A stretch of DNA of 64,000 nucleotides from Tolypocladium sp. Sup5 PDA-1 (Eukaryota > Ascomycota > Sordariomycetes > Hypocreales > Ophiocordycipitaceae), in assembly GCA_000750105.3 (NCBI GenBank), contig JPHH03000079.1:1-64000 (forward strand). Direction: 5' to 3'. Under the pieces are notes generated by a model. It searched no databases and had not been told where the DNA came from. It worked only from the letters and a program-made list of their open reading frames with translations. A program made the position numbers and the translations under genes. This document shows, in pieces, positions 20,460 through 32,827 of the stretch; the first letter of the stretch is position 1; the number at the start of each line of letters is the position of its first letter.

Positions 20460-22022
20460 ATGACAAGTTCGGAGAAAAGAATGCCCAAGCGATGGACTGA
20501 CGGAGAAGACACAGTCTTGCAAAACGAAGTATTGAAGCAGTGTACGTAGGCTCCCGATCCCGGCGGTACCATGCCGATAATGTGGTCAATCCTAGGCTCA
20601 CCACATCCACTGGAGCAGCGAGCAGCCGGGCCTCGAGCGTCATGGACTGGAACAGAGTGGCCGCGTCGCTACCCGGCCGGACCAACAAAGACTGCCGCAA
20701 GCGGTGGGTGAACCGGCTCTGTGGGGAGCGAAAGATGGGCCCCTGGGACCGTGAAGAGGATAAGCTGCTGCTGGAGGCAATGGGAACCTATGGCCCGCGG
20801 TTTGTTGCCAGTCCCCAGAGTACCTGAGCTCAGAGTCGCTCATGGACACAGGTGGACCGTGATTGCGAGCCATGTCGGCTCCCGCAGCCCTGACCGTAAG
20901 AAACCCTCCTGTGTCCTGACCTATGTCCAAGTGTGGATGGATCTCAGTGTTAAAGCGAGGACTGAATATGATGTTGAAGAATGCGCAAAGCGATGGCAGT
21001 TCAAGCTCGACCCTAAACTCGACCGCGGGAGATGGTCAACGACAGAGGTAAGTCCACCACATACCTTGAGGGATGGAAGCCTCGTGGTGCTGATGGGTTC
21101 ATGGATTCGACACAGGACCAGCTGCTTTTGAAGTGTGTGGGCGAGTACGGTAGAGAGTGGAAGCGGATCCAGGATGACCACTATCCAGGCCGGTCCCGCA
21201 ACGATCTCAAGAACCGGTACGTCCGTGTCGTCGATATAGTACCTTATGTCCGCAGAGGCGCATCAGCTAACGCCAGTGGCCAGGCACACAATCCTTACCC
21301 GGCGATCAAACACCGAGTCCCGCGCCCGGGCAGCATCAGACCCCCAGCGCCACGTCGTGGACGTCATGGTCGAAGAAGCCGAGGACAGTCCCCAAGCCGA
21401 GTCCTCCAGCACAGACAACAATGAGGCGTTGGAACTGGGCGGCGGCAGTGTTATTGGCGGAGACGATGGGGCCTTCGGGACGCAGCTGGACGACGACGAG
21501 GCGGGCTTTGGCTTTGGCATGGACATGGACGGATGCGGCGACCATTGGCTGGATGCCATGTGCCAGTCGCCGGGAGCCATGGATTTTACGGACATTGCAG
21601 TCGACTTTGACATGCTGCAGACCAGTTCCTCTGCTGCCGGTCTCAGTCCTCCGCCCGCGGTGGCCTCATTCTCCGCGTCGCAGCCGCAGTCGCCAGGCGT
21701 GGCGTCGATTGTCTCGGCAGAGGACCTGCATCTCCAGATCGAGCGGTACAGCCAGCAGCACGACATGGACGCCGCCAACCTGTTCCAGAGCCCGTTGTTC
21801 TCACAGCCTCGCATCCATACATGGCCTCACAGCGCCTCCAGAGCGCTCAGCGAGGCGGATATGGGCTTGGGCGATGTCCTGGAACAGCAGCTGCCGCCCG
21901 TGCGGAGGTCCAAGGTCGCGCTCGTAGTCGAGGCCTGCGACGGGCTGATGCTGAATCGGCTGTTGGCAGTGGCGCGCATGGCGGACGGGAATGCCAAGGT
22001 GGAGATAGAGTATGTGACGTGA
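20460..22022 (+). CDS. Myb-repeat DNA-binding transcription factor
   Basis: Six exons (20460-20541, ~20619-20799, 20852-20895, 20980-21047, 21116-21216, 21284-22022) give 404 aa; the second acceptor could also be 3 bp earlier. Three Myb/SANT units follow one another. The first is MPKRWTDGEDTVLQ to GRTNKDCRKRWVNRL. The second is GPWDREEDKLLLEA to CAKRWQFKLD. The third is GRWSTTEDQLLLKC to GRSRNDLKNRHTIL. The Trp spacing and the recognition helices ending in KRW or KNR are typical. The C-terminal half is acidic and Gln/Ser/Pro-rich (GDDGAFGTQLDDDEAGFG), as in activation domains. It lies between the tailoring enzymes and the MFS exporter and may regulate them (inference). Confidence 0.9.
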
Positions 22023-23130
22023 TAGCTGCGCGTGCATGGGGTCTCCAAGATGAGGTTATCGCCGTTTTTCGGGAGTCGGAACCAACATCACGATGAAGGC
22101 TGTCGCGTTTTCACTCTCGTTCACGCCGCTATCGAGATTCCTTGATGTCATCGTTAGCGCTTATCCAATGAATGAATGGCTTGTCTCTATCTCAACTCAC
22201 ATCTCAACCTTGTTGCAGAACCTGGAAGACCTGGCATGAGGCGATGTCGTTGCACAGTGCCCCCGGATCTGACGCGCCTTATCGCCGAAGCGGCGTTAAG
22301 CTGCAGGGCGGGCTTAGCAGGCTTTAGCGTCGATGCTGGCCACCTCGGGCTGTTGGTCGCCGCTGTAACCTGTAGCACCAGCTGGCTGGGGATGCACGGT
22401 GAAAAACACAATCAGAAAGTTCTCAACTGCCTCAGCAGATAGGGGATCAGCCCTCGGTGTCCTTGGCTGCTCTGCTTATGGTCGTCATGGGCTGCAGTGG
22501 CTCGGCAGAGAGTTGCTAAAGTCGAGGTACCTGCATCTGTCTCAGCATGTCATTTGGCGCTTGTCTCATCGGGGCTTTCTGGGCCGCTGGTTGGCTGCGA
22601 CAAGGCTTGGCGTCGCTGTATTAGGCAAAAAGGTACCTGTCGGCTCGCTAGCAAGCCATAGGTCAAGTACCGCGCGACTTGGTGTTGGCCATACGCTGCC
22701 CAGCTGTTGCAACCGCCTTTCGGTCACGAGCAAACGGTATTTTATTTGGAATTTACACTCATAGCTACCTACCTAGCCATTCCATTAATGCAACACGTGA
22801 CTACAGCGCCAATGTTGAGTCTGTTGGCGCTGCGACCCAGGCAAGCCAGGTACCGTGTCAAGCGTGTTACTGTCTGACGATTCAGGCTTAGCGCCCCCGA
22901 GCCCCAGTCCGTCGGCCCCACACAGTGCCTCCCAGCTGGCAGCCTGGACCGGAGTTGACCTCCTGCACCACTATCACCGAAACGCACACGCCTTGCCCAG
23001 CAGCTGCATCCGCATGGCGAAGCACCACCACTGCCAACGCCTCCAGCTTCACACGTTCATCTCCAAAGCCTCCATTGCATCGCCGCTCGCGTCCTCATCT
23101 CCTGACGAGCCTGCAGTCGACTAGTCCACC
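22023..23130. other. Intergenic region upstream of the MFS exporter
   Basis: No gene seen in 1.1 kb. AGGTACC occurs at 22526, 22631 and 22848, which might be coincidence. The proximal promoter of the MFS gene should be in the last part, which is C-rich before the ATG at 23131. Confidence 0.4.
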
Positions 23131-25121
23131 ATGGAAACGTCGCGCGAGAAGGACGACGCCCCGAACCATGGTGTCCAGCTTCAGAGTCCTCTGACCAGCT
23201 CCCAGGAAAATGTCGTCGAGGCCCAGCAGCAGAAGGAGGTGCGAAAGCTCACGGGCGTCAAGGTGCGTGTTGGAGCATCCGTCGTACCGCTTCCAGTGAG
23301 TTGTTGCTCACTGGTGAACAGTGGTTTCTCTTCAACCTCAGCACCCTGACCGCGATCTTCCTCTACGCGCTTGACAACACCGTTGTCGCCAACATCCAGC
23401 CGGCGAGTTTTGATGGCACCGCAGTCCTTCTACGAGTATTCGCGCTGACTGCTTCTAGGTCATTGTCAACCAGTTCAACGCCGTCGACGAACTCCCATGG
23501 CTCTCTGTCGGGTGAGTCCTCGATCCAGCTCCCAAACCCGACCGAGAACGATGCTAATGTTTCCCTCCCCAGGTTCATGATCGGTGGCCTCGCCATGGTC
23601 ATGCCCCTCGGTAAACTCTACGCAATGTACGACGGAAAATGGCTCTTCTTGTTCTTCGCCGTCAACTTCATGGCCGCCTCTGCCCTCTGCGGCGGAGCGC
23701 CCAACATGCCAGCCGAAATCGTCGGTCGCGCTTGGGCCGGTGCTGGAGGCAACGGCATGTACTACGGCCTGCTGAATCTCGTGACAATCAACACGCTGGA
23801 GAGAGAGCGTCCGACCTACCTCAGTCTCGTGTAAGTTTCATCCCATCTGCAAGATTGGACGATAGCTGACTTTATCTTTTACCTAGCGGCATGGTCTGGG
23901 GCTTCGGTACAATCCTGGGCCCCGTCGTTGGCGGCTCCTTTGAGCTCGTCTCATGGCGCTGGGCGTTCTACATCAACCTCTTCTTCGGCATCTTCATCCT
24001 GCCTGCGTACATCTTCCTCATCCCCTCCAGCCATCCGGCGCTAGAGGTCTCATCCAAGGGCAAAATCACATCCTTTGACTTTGTCGGGGTCATCTTCAGC
24101 GCTGGGTTCCTCGTCACATTCATGGTGGCGACCAACTTTGGCGGCGTTTTGTTCAGCTGGACCAGCCCTACCCTGATCATCCTCTACGCCCTCAGCGCCA
24201 TCCTGCTCTTTGGCTTTGTCCTTCAGCAGACGTTTTCCATCTTTGTCAAGGACGAGAATCGGTTGTTCCCGGTCCATCTCCTGCGCAACAAAGAGGTCGT
24301 CTTGCTCTTTATCCTCATCGCCTGCGGCGGAACCATGGCTTACGTCAGTGTCTACTACGTTCCCCTCTACTTTCAATTCACCAGGGGCGACTCGGCCATT
24401 CAAACTGCGCAGCGGATCCTGCCGCTGGTGTTCCTCCTCATATTCGGGATGCTCTCCAATGGGTACCTCATGTCCAAGTTTGGGTACTACAAGCCCTGGT
24501 ACGTGTTTGGCTCGGCAGTGGGACTCGTTGGAGCTGTTCTGATGAGTAAGTCATTCCTTCCAGCCCGTCATAGACCATACTTGGCTAACACGTTGTAAAG
24601 GCAGGGTCCAGATCGATACTCCCAACGCGGCCATCTATGGCTACCAGGCCATGCTTGGTCTTGGCGCTGGGTGCTTTGTCCACGCTGGCTTTGCCGCTGT
24701 CCAGGCCAACCTCGATCCCAAGGACAGCACCCACGGCGTGACGCTGATGACCCTGGGCCAGCTGAGTGGTCTCGCCTTTGGCCTCTCTATGACGGGAGCC
24801 ATCTTCATCAACCTCGCGCAGAGAAACCTGGCAGAGGCGTTTCCCGAAATCGACAAGAAGACTTTGGTTTCCATCGTCTCTGGGACCAGTGGCAGCTTCA
24901 TGTCGAACCTGAACCCCAGCGACCGAGTCCTGGCCCTGACTGCCATTGTGGAGGCACTGCAGAAGGTCTTTGTGCAGGTCTACGTCGCGGCGGCCTTGGC
25001 CTTTGTCCTGAGCATTTTGCTCAAGGTGAGTTGACCTATCCCGCTCCAACGTGTGTGTGTGTGGTGTTAACGGCCTGCGCAGTGGAAGAAGACCTTTACG
25101 GTTGCCGCCGGTGGAGCTTGA
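23131..25121 (+). CDS. DHA2-type MFS drug/metabolite exporter
   Basis: Seven exons (23131-23262, 23322-23402, 23459-23511, 23573-23830, 23887-24545, 24601-25025, 25083-25121) give 548 aa. After a ~45-residue cytosolic tail the first helix carries FLYALDNTVVANIQP, the motif D1 region of the DHA2 14-helix drug:H+ antiporters. ELPWLSVGFMIGG, GKLYAMYDGKW (motif A-like) and GTILGPVVGGSF (antiporter motif C) follow. Intron 2 appears to be GC-AG: GC at 23403 is the donor that keeps the frame and rebuilds QPVIVNQF. Next to the monooxygenase, methyltransferase and Myb gene it would export the product or a toxin (inference). Confidence 0.93.
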
Positions 25122-25370
25122 GCGCGCGCCTCCAATGCCGTCGCAACACCTCCCTTGGGAAGGGCTTGGGGTTGAGCTTCGCTTCACCGAGTTGGTGGGG
25201 TTTACGAATAGTAACTTTGACTTGGGCAAGTCCTGGGCAAGACAGACGCGCATATTGGAGTGGTAGAACGAGTGCATGCACTTTATAGTCAGATGTGGCA
25301 TTGTCCCCTGGCATGTATCATTGTTTAACCATAGAGAAAATTCCACTTCTTGACGCACAATCCATACTGT
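25122..25370. other. Short convergent intergenic gap
   Basis: Downstream of the exporter and of the minus-strand nuclease-domain ORF. No coding signal seen. Confidence 0.4.
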
Positions 25371-25727
25371 CTACTTTGCAGGGACTGTGAGCTGCCAACG
25401 GGGCATCTTGTACGTCTTAAAACCTTTAGAGTCGACTGGAAGACGCTCCGGGGTCCTCCTCTCTGTATTTCGGTACGGAAGCCATTGGCCGTCGTCGTTG
25501 GTGTCCATGCAGCGGGGCCTGTGAGGGAACCATGCCGCCTGGGCTCTTACGCAGCCCTTGTGGTATTGGTTCTCTGCCGCTGTGTAGAGTGAGAGGTGTT
25601 GGGGGTTGATACACATGCTGTCGATGCTCTTGGTGGTGTCGAACCTGCCGCAGTTGCATCTATGCGAGCAGTGGAGGGGGCCGGCGGCAGCGCCGAGTTT
25701 GTCTGGGTGCTTGACGAAATATGGCAT
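25371..25727 (-). CDS. Small HNH/His-Me finger zinc-loop protein
   Basis: 118 aa from the first ATG (25727); the frame stays open upstream to about 25850 without an ATG, so a 5' exon may be missing. HCSHRCNCGRF, then MCINPQHLSLYTAAENQYHKGC, matches the zinc-binding loop of homing-endonuclease-like His-Me finger proteins (Pfam zf-His_Me_endon type). Its features are a Cys/His pair, the CxNPxHL motif and N-x(2)-HKGC at the end. Many fungi carry short stand-alone copies of unknown role. It could be a nuclease remnant or a domesticated zinc-binding protein. No intron-like or mobile context is seen around it. Confidence 0.6.
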   Translation of the reverse strand: MPYFVKHPDKLGAAAGPLHCSHRCNCGRFDTTKSIDSMCINPQHLSLYTAAENQYHKGCVRAQAAWFPHRPRCMDTNDDGQWLPYRNTERRTPERLPVDSKGFKTYKMPRWQLTVPAK

Positions 25728-26476
25728 GCGATCAATAGGCTGCTTGTTTCGGCTGCCACGATTCGAGATCTTGGTCGGGTAGCCAGACGTGTCTCTGGCG
25801 AACCTCTCGATTGAGCTGTCCCTCTGATACCCACCGTTGCTGGCTGGCACTCCAAAATGCTACCATTGCTTACTATTGCAAGCTAATACTTCTGTCTCTC
25901 TTTTGGCTTTGTCTTACCCTTTCGCTGTCTCGCGAAGGCCTTCGTACCCTGATAGGTTGTTGTTGCGGCAGTGGAGGTCACCAGCATCTCTCCAATTTGG
26001 TCTGGCTCAAGAGTTCGATTCGAATCACCATTTCCACGGAAATGACCTTGCTGGTATGGAAGAACTCTGGCAACTAATGCGCTAGTTGCGGCACTGGGAA
26101 CGAACGTTGGAGGGAGAGCAGACGCTGTCAAGCAGGGTGTCGGAATTTGACGCCAGCGTTTTGAACTGGTTCATGCCGGCACGTGGGCAGCACATACGCC
26201 AAAGCGCTGAAAGAAACTACTGGAAACCGCGAGCAATGTTCCGAGGTTTCCTTGTTTTGGTGACGACGCGCCGACTACTGTAGCCCAGGCCATGGGGACA
26301 ACTTGCACTCGGCGACGTACATTTCTGGACATGATCATGTGGTGAACTGAGATTTCAGAGTCAAACAACCACTGTCGTTATTGGGGCCTCCATACACGCA
26401 GGCTGGTATTGATTACATGCACCTCGCTGCTCTCCACCCGCCCCATATTCCATCACTGCGCTCGAGGTCCATCCCC
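25728..26476. other. Intergenic, nothing recognised
   Basis: Mixed composition; only short ORFs. It would contain the promoter of the nuclease-domain ORF (minus strand) and the 3' flank of the 340-aa ORF. Confidence 0.4.
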
Positions 26477-27499
26477 TCACTCGAGATCACCCCCCTCCGT
26501 CCACATCCTTGGCTTGTGTAGCTGCTCGACCGCCGCCGCCCACAGCATTGGGTATTCCAAGCAGAGGTGGTGCATGGTACACGCGAATTCGTAACAGGGA
26601 GGGTTGGCCTGGTCAGAGACCTGGCCGCGCGCGCTTCTGGCAATAAAATTTCGTGCATATTGAATAGCCCGTCCAACGTTCGACCGTTGGAAGTGCAGAT
26701 CCACTTCGCGAATCATGTGCCCCAGGGTCTTCTTCATTTCACCTAGGACAATGTCCTGGCGGGCCCAGGTTATCGGCACATCTTGTCGGAAGTGTTTATT
26801 ATCGTCGCCTTTGAGTCCGACGTAACAATCTTTCTTGCCTTTGCCGATAACAGCATAGGGATACAAGAGGAAGTACCGGCTTGGTAGAGATGACTTGTCA
26901 GCGTTCTGATTCTGGTCGTGGCTGTGAGACAGCTTTGTTGGGATGGATGACCAAGGGGGGTTGTGTGAGGCTGACAGCGAGGGAAAGGTGTGGGAATGTG
27001 CAGCGTCTGGGAGTGCCAGGCGGGAGGAAGCATGATGAGACGGGGGAGTGTCCTTACTCTCCGCTAGATGGGCAATGGGGATCTCTCCCCGCGAAACAAT
27101 CTTGTCGACAAAGGCCGGGTACACGACCGGACTCAATGGCAGCACCTCTGGAGAAGAGCTCCAATGATCGAACACCCTTCGTAGGAACACCTCCATCATC
27201 ACTGGGTTGGGTCGGTAGCTGTCCCCGTGCGCTGTCACAGAGGCCTCGAGAATGCGGTAGCATTCCCGGACCTCTGTGACGGAGAGGTCGGACGGAGTGA
27301 AGATAGTTCGATGCCCAGCAGCGGGCCTGATGGTGGCCCTCGAGGCCCATTCTTCGAAGATTACCAGGCGAGCCCGCTGCTCCGCCGTTGTACCTTCATT
27401 GGGCTGCAACTGGACCGTCACAGGCACCAGGGCGGTGCTGAGCATGTGCCCGTTCTCCCCATGTGTCTCCAATTCCATTGCGTCGGAACCTTCTGACAT
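26477..27499 (-). CDS. Hypothetical protein, 340 aa
   Basis: A single open frame with an ATG start, no recognised family. The N-terminal third is acidic then mixed (EEWASRATIRPAAGHRTIF). The centre is Ser/His/Pro-rich (SHHASSRLALPDAAHSHTFP) and likely disordered. The C-terminal ~130 residues look folded (RYFLLYPYAVIGKGKKDCYV, then CTMHHLCLEYPMLWAAAVEQ). No signal peptide or membrane segment. The unbroken length and distinct compositional zones suggest a real gene. It stands alone on this strand, and no function can be assigned. Confidence 0.55.
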   Translation of the reverse strand: MSEGSDAMELETHGENGHMLSTALVPVTVQLQPNEGTTAEQRARLVIFEEWASRATIRPAAGHRTIFTPSDLSVTEVRECYRILEASVTAHGDSYRPNPVMMEVFLRRVFDHWSSSPEVLPLSPVVYPAFVDKIVSRGEIPIAHLAESKDTPPSHHASSRLALPDAAHSHTFPSLSASHNPPWSSIPTKLSHSHDQNQNADKSSLPSRYFLLYPYAVIGKGKKDCYVGLKGDDNKHFRQDVPITWARQDIVLGEMKKTLGHMIREVDLHFQRSNVGRAIQYARNFIARSARGQVSDQANPPCYEFACTMHHLCLEYPMLWAAAVEQLHKPRMWTEGGDLE

Positions 27500-30400
27500 G
27501 GTGCTGCTGCTACTCCCTAAAGACGATGTGAGAAGACTACAGACATTATTTCAATGGAACCATACTATCTCTTACAGAAATTAATTGGCAGTGGCGAGGT
27601 TCTGCTTATTCTTTGGTTGTGCTCGTAGACGGGCTTTCGGCCATCAGACGGACGTGGCTGAAAGCTGGATGAAAACACGGACAGAAATTAGGATGGAGGG
27701 TAGAAGTTGTTCAGGAGACGAACGGATTTTGTCCGCAATTTCTAGGCTTCCTGGTCGTGGGAGTTATTTGCACAGCGACGAACGGGGGCAGGCCTCGTTG
27801 CCCCCTGGGGCTGTGATTCAGCCCCCCCTATTCTGCTCTGTCGGGGTGAGGGCTTCAACCCCCACGGCGCGCGTGCCCTGGCAGCAAACGGGAAGCGGCA
27901 TGGCGGCAAATGAGAATCAGGAGTAGCCCAGGGGCCATTCACTCTGTCTTCCTGGCGTGCAGTACTGACGTAGGCTCTCGCTTACTGAGTTGCTCTGCTT
28001 CCGCGATGCCCGTGACCGGTCAGTGGCCCAGTAAGCGAGCATCTGCGCTTCCCTGTTCTTCTGTCAGATTGTGGACTTCGTACGTCTTGCATAGTGCCGT
28101 GAAGGCACAAGCCGTTGCGCTGTCTTGTCTGGAGGAGCTGTTGCAGTTCTGGATCAAGCCTTCCAGCCGTCGGGGAGCAACGCGAAATCGCAGCAGCATT
28201 GTCCACAGTACCATCAAATCAAGAGCCAAAGTTGTCATCGATAAATGGGTTGTATCATTTGCCTGACGTTTACGCTGCCTTGTATACTTTGTGCTTTCGA
28301 AACGAGTCCGTGTCGTTGGGTCTTTATCTTCGCATGGGTACGCAACACAACTCTGCATTCATCGCAACACTCCTCCACCAACAACAAAGGGCCCCCAAAC
28401 ATCACCCATCAACAACTCAGTCAGCTCGATCCTTGCCCAATCTATCCGTGTTTCCTTCCTCTGTGGCGCCGACCTACTGCTAACAAATATGCACGTCTAC
28501 GACCATCCAATGCCCTCCGTGTAGGGACAATCCGTCACCTCCTCAACAAGTCTGGCCAATAGCTCCCCAGAAACTGGTTGCACATCGGCGAATCCTCGCG
28601 AGATCTTGTTATCTAGCTATAGGTGCCATGTGATATTTGTCCGAACGACAGCTTCCTGCACCGATGACTTGGAAGAGAAACCAGGGGCAAGACGGGCACA
28701 TGCACGTTGAGCGAGATCTGCGATATCAATTTGGTTCGCCATCGATTCCGATCAGCCAGCTAGCCTATATCTATTTACTTTGTCAGGTACAACGACCTTG
28801 ATGTCGATATCGCGGGCGCTGCTGTGAATGACCTTGGTTTGAGGGCAGGGAGTGACCTCGAACCTTCTTCTCCCAATCGAACGAGAATATTGGGGCGAAC
28901 TCGGCCGGCGAAGACGTTCAAAGTCTCGGTCACAGAGGGAATTTTCTAATTCGGATAACCGTTCCGACAATTACAATCGAACTCGAGCTCATACTCCCAA
29001 GTCCCAACCGTCGGTCCGGCTCAGCCGCCTTGCCACGAGAGCCACATCTAGAATCCTCATAGCGGACAGATGTGCCGTCACTATCGTCGTTTTTGCCGAT
29101 GGGCTGTACAACCCGGCCGGACCAGCTATACGCATGTTGACGACATAGATACGCTCGTCCAGCCCGTGCTGGAAGTCAAAGATGCAGCCCAAAGCGGGGG
29201 CTGGGGCGCTTGACGGTGCCGCGTTTGGACACCAGAAGATGCGAAAGGCCCCGACGCGCCAACCCAAATGCCAATCGCAATAGATTGCTGATGTTTCCCG
29301 AAAGGGCCTCAGGGAAATGACTGCTGTACAGATACGTAATGAAGAGCTTCGCGTCTAGTCCGCTCTCGTCCGACGACAGTGCGCTCGAGCCAAAACGAGG
29401 TCTTCGCGAACCGCCACCCCCGCTCGGACCCTCGATCGTCACGATACATTATTGCCCGCGGCCCCACGAGCTCGAATGCCTCGGAGCCGACCGAGCCGAA
29501 CGGCAGCCGGCCTCGGGCTCGACACTGGCATCTGTCAATCTCTCGGATCGAGGTCAGTACGATTGGTTGAGCAGGCCTTCGTCCCAAGGTCCGCGAGCGT
29601 CAATCTGCCCACCGCTGTTAGACTGACGCTAGGAATGGGAAAGACAGCGTGAGCAGGAGTTGCCGTGCTTCGATTCGGGCATTCGTATGCTGGATTTTCT
29701 CGTGCGTGAAACGTTTCCCAGAGCCAATGGGGGACAGGGTAGTTGCAGCTATTGCTGCCAAGTCGAACCCGGCCGGGAAGCTATCGCCAGCCTAGCGCGT
29801 CGTCCGTGTTACTAGTAGCCGATCTTTGACAGTTCGCCGCCACACCGGGAGGGAAGAATTGGCCCTGGGCAAGGGAAAGGGGAAATCTCTTGGCGTGCTC
29901 GTTTGAGTCGAGAGAACATCCCCCGGCAACCCAGGATGCGCATTGTGTCCGAACCCAACGGACTGGCAAAGTCGTCGTCGACAGCCATGTTTCCACGAGC
30001 CCTGGAACATCGGATCGTGTTTCGGAATCCGGGACCAGCGCTGGGTTAGGTAGACTTGACGCACGGCAGCTCACGCATCGGCTTTTATGACACTCCGAAC
30101 ATGCCCAGTGAATATTTGTCAATTCCTGTCCACGAGCTGTAACCTTGCAGCCCAGACTGGCGGCCGAGGCGAGAGCTTCACGAGCTTAACAGGCTTCCCT
30201 CCAACTTTGGACAGGCGTGGCTGTCGGGTACCGCAACGTGGCTTGGCCAGGACGGCGTTCTCAGGAGACGAAAAGATCAACTTCCATGGACGGCGCGTTG
30301 CCACATCTGGATCCTTCATCCAGGGCGGCCACCCTCTGGTCGCTGGATACCTACCCTGAAGGTGGAAACGCAGGGGGTGGGATACGGATGCACCATCGGG

Positions 30401-32827
30401 CGTCGAAGCCGAGATGGAAGCAATTGAATGGAAGGGGTATTACCGATGCTTCTTCCACGTGTCCCTTGTTGCACTTGCGTCTCATGTGTGGACAGATTGA
30501 GCGATGCCCAGCAGCTTGAAGGCCCTTGGCCACGCTCCTTTCGACTTCAACCACGCACATGGATTCGTAATAAAGCCGATGAGGGGTTCACACCAGCGGG
30601 ACCTGCAGCAAGAGAGATTCGAGACCCAAGGCGATCACGCGGCAGGCCGTGGGAGGCCTGGATGGTGGCGTCGGCGAACCGTAAGGGTTGAATCAACCCA
30701 ATAATCCCAGAGGTGGCCGGACATTAATAACTGCGAATATGCGTGTCGGCATACTGACGCAAACACACAACGCAGCACATGCAGATGTCTCATGGAAGAA
30801 AAAGATGGTGTCGAGCAAGGATGGCAAAGGCCAAGACGGCCAAGGTTGGACGAAAAGATGGACTGAGGCATCCACGTCCATCCCGTCTGGGCAGGAAGGA
30901 GACAAGTCTGGGGGTCTGGGGGCCAAGATTTTCACCCCCGTTGCCCCCTCCTTCCGCATCCTGCATCTCCATCTCGCATCACCAACATCCGCACCGCAGC
31001 CGTCACGACAAGACCAAATGCAGCCCTGCCAGCAGCCATGACGAAATGCAGGAAGAGATCACAAGCCGCACTCGGGGCTTCCTGTGCCCATTCGCGCCCG
31101 GTCCCATCTCCTCCACTAGCCGCCTCCCGCCGACGCCGACAGAGGGTCCATCGCGCCCTTCCCTTTCCCATGGCCGAAATTCAGGGCCTAAATTCAGCTT
31201 TAAGGACGGCGGGCGCGGTAAGCCGGCAGATAACCTCTTTAGCCGTCGTATTTGATACGGCGGACGGGTTCTGACGACCCAAGCAGGCCGCCCCAAACAC
31301 CGTCGCGACTTGCGACACATTTGGCGCCGTGGCCTATGCTCGAAATGGACGTCTGCGCCGGGCAACCCGGGCAGCCACACGACTCGGTCCCCTGCTGGCG
31401 GCCACTGAACTGGCAGCTCTGGCCCACGTCTCGATCGGTCCAAGGGTCTCTCCTCCGTACGAGTACTAGCCTCTCCGATCTGCCAGCGGAGATCACGAGA
31501 CTGTGGGCAATGCGAACAGCCAACATAAGCACAGTTGTTGACGCCTTGGCGTATACCCTTCAACCCTGGGCCGCCGCCTTATTGACACATGCAAGCCATG
31601 CGGCGCGATGCTTCGCCTTTGTTTCCGCTTGTCCGGGAACCCAGGACGAGACGAAGAACAAGCACCGTAGGAGGCGTCGACCGAAGTGAGCTAGCACATG
31701 GTTCAATATGGACACGAAACTGCCATGCCCCATCCCGACAGAGGTCCTCCTTGATTGTGCCTGCAGTTCGACGGAGTACGGAGTGCTCCTTGCCAACATT
31801 GCCCCGGTCGTTCCAGTGTCCTGAGGCTCTGCTTGCTGCTGACGTGCCGCCCAGCGAACCATGCCGAGGCTCTGCTGGAGACGGAGACGGTCCACGGACA
31901 CCTCCTTGGGTCCTTGTTCCCGCTGTGGAGCACCGCTCCGCCGAGCTGGATCCGCTCAACCTGTGTCTCGAAACCCACACATCCACACTCTCACAAGTCA
32001 CCACCCGTCAACTGTCCTGACTCCTGAACCTACGCTCGCCGAAGAAAAGCTGCTGCCGTTCCTGAGCCTAGTGGCGGCCTACCGCTGTGCCTTTTGTTGG
32101 AAGCCACGCACAACAAGATGCCTTGCTCCAACGCTTCAAACGTTGGGCTAGTCAGAGTCCGCCACCGCTCTCCCACAAGCCGGTGCCTCTCGAGGCGAGT
32201 TCCGAGTTCCCCGCGCCGAGACGATACCCATGAGGCCCTGACTTGCATCAATGGCTCGTGGCCTAGTGCCTTTGTTCAGTTGATGGGCCGAATGTCGAGC
32301 GTCGGCGAATGATATGCCGCTTTCGAGAACGGATGGTGGGCGGACAGGGGCCAAAGCTAGAGTGTGAGCGCTTTCAAACCCACGAAGCTGGTCGGATGGG
32401 TCTTTTCGGCCCAGCCATTTCTACAATGGACGGGCACACGCACGACCCTTTCCCACCAACATGCTGGTGCCCACGCGAAGATCGTAGCTGCTACGCAGTT
32501 TATATGTCCGTGTGCCGGCTATCTGGGTTTGCTGCTACCTTTCCCTCTCCACCTCGCTCTACCTCGAGTTCGTAGCTCCCGTCCCGGTCTCGGCGAGCTG
32601 TTGTCCGGTTCACCTACCGGTGTGGCGGCGCACATACCTCTGACATATCCGACATCTTTCGCTCTGCACGGCCATTACGAATAGTTTTCACCAGCCGCCG
32701 ATACCCTGGGCAACTCTCCACTCCATCCCAGTTTCACCACGCTTACACCTCGCTGGCGACATATAATATACATGACGGTCCCGCCCCGGTTCTGAGAGCT
32801 CCTCGTCGACGCTCACCACCGACAACA
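27500..32827. other. 5.3-kb stretch without a supportable gene
   Basis: GC is normal to high and many short frames overlap, but none matches a family or links by plausible introns. 28750-29640 has several adjacent open minus-strand frames and could be an eroded gene. C/T-rich sequence close to the receptor ATG at 32828 probably contains its promoter and leader. Confidence 0.4.

Noticed and set aside
12773..25121. Assigning the tailoring genes to a named metabolite cluster
   Set aside because: No backbone synthase is present and the enzymes belong to broad families, so a named product would be a guess.
28750..29640. Cluster of overlapping minus-strand frames that might be one eroded gene
   Set aside because: No frame or join gave a recognisable domain, so it is not listed as a gene.
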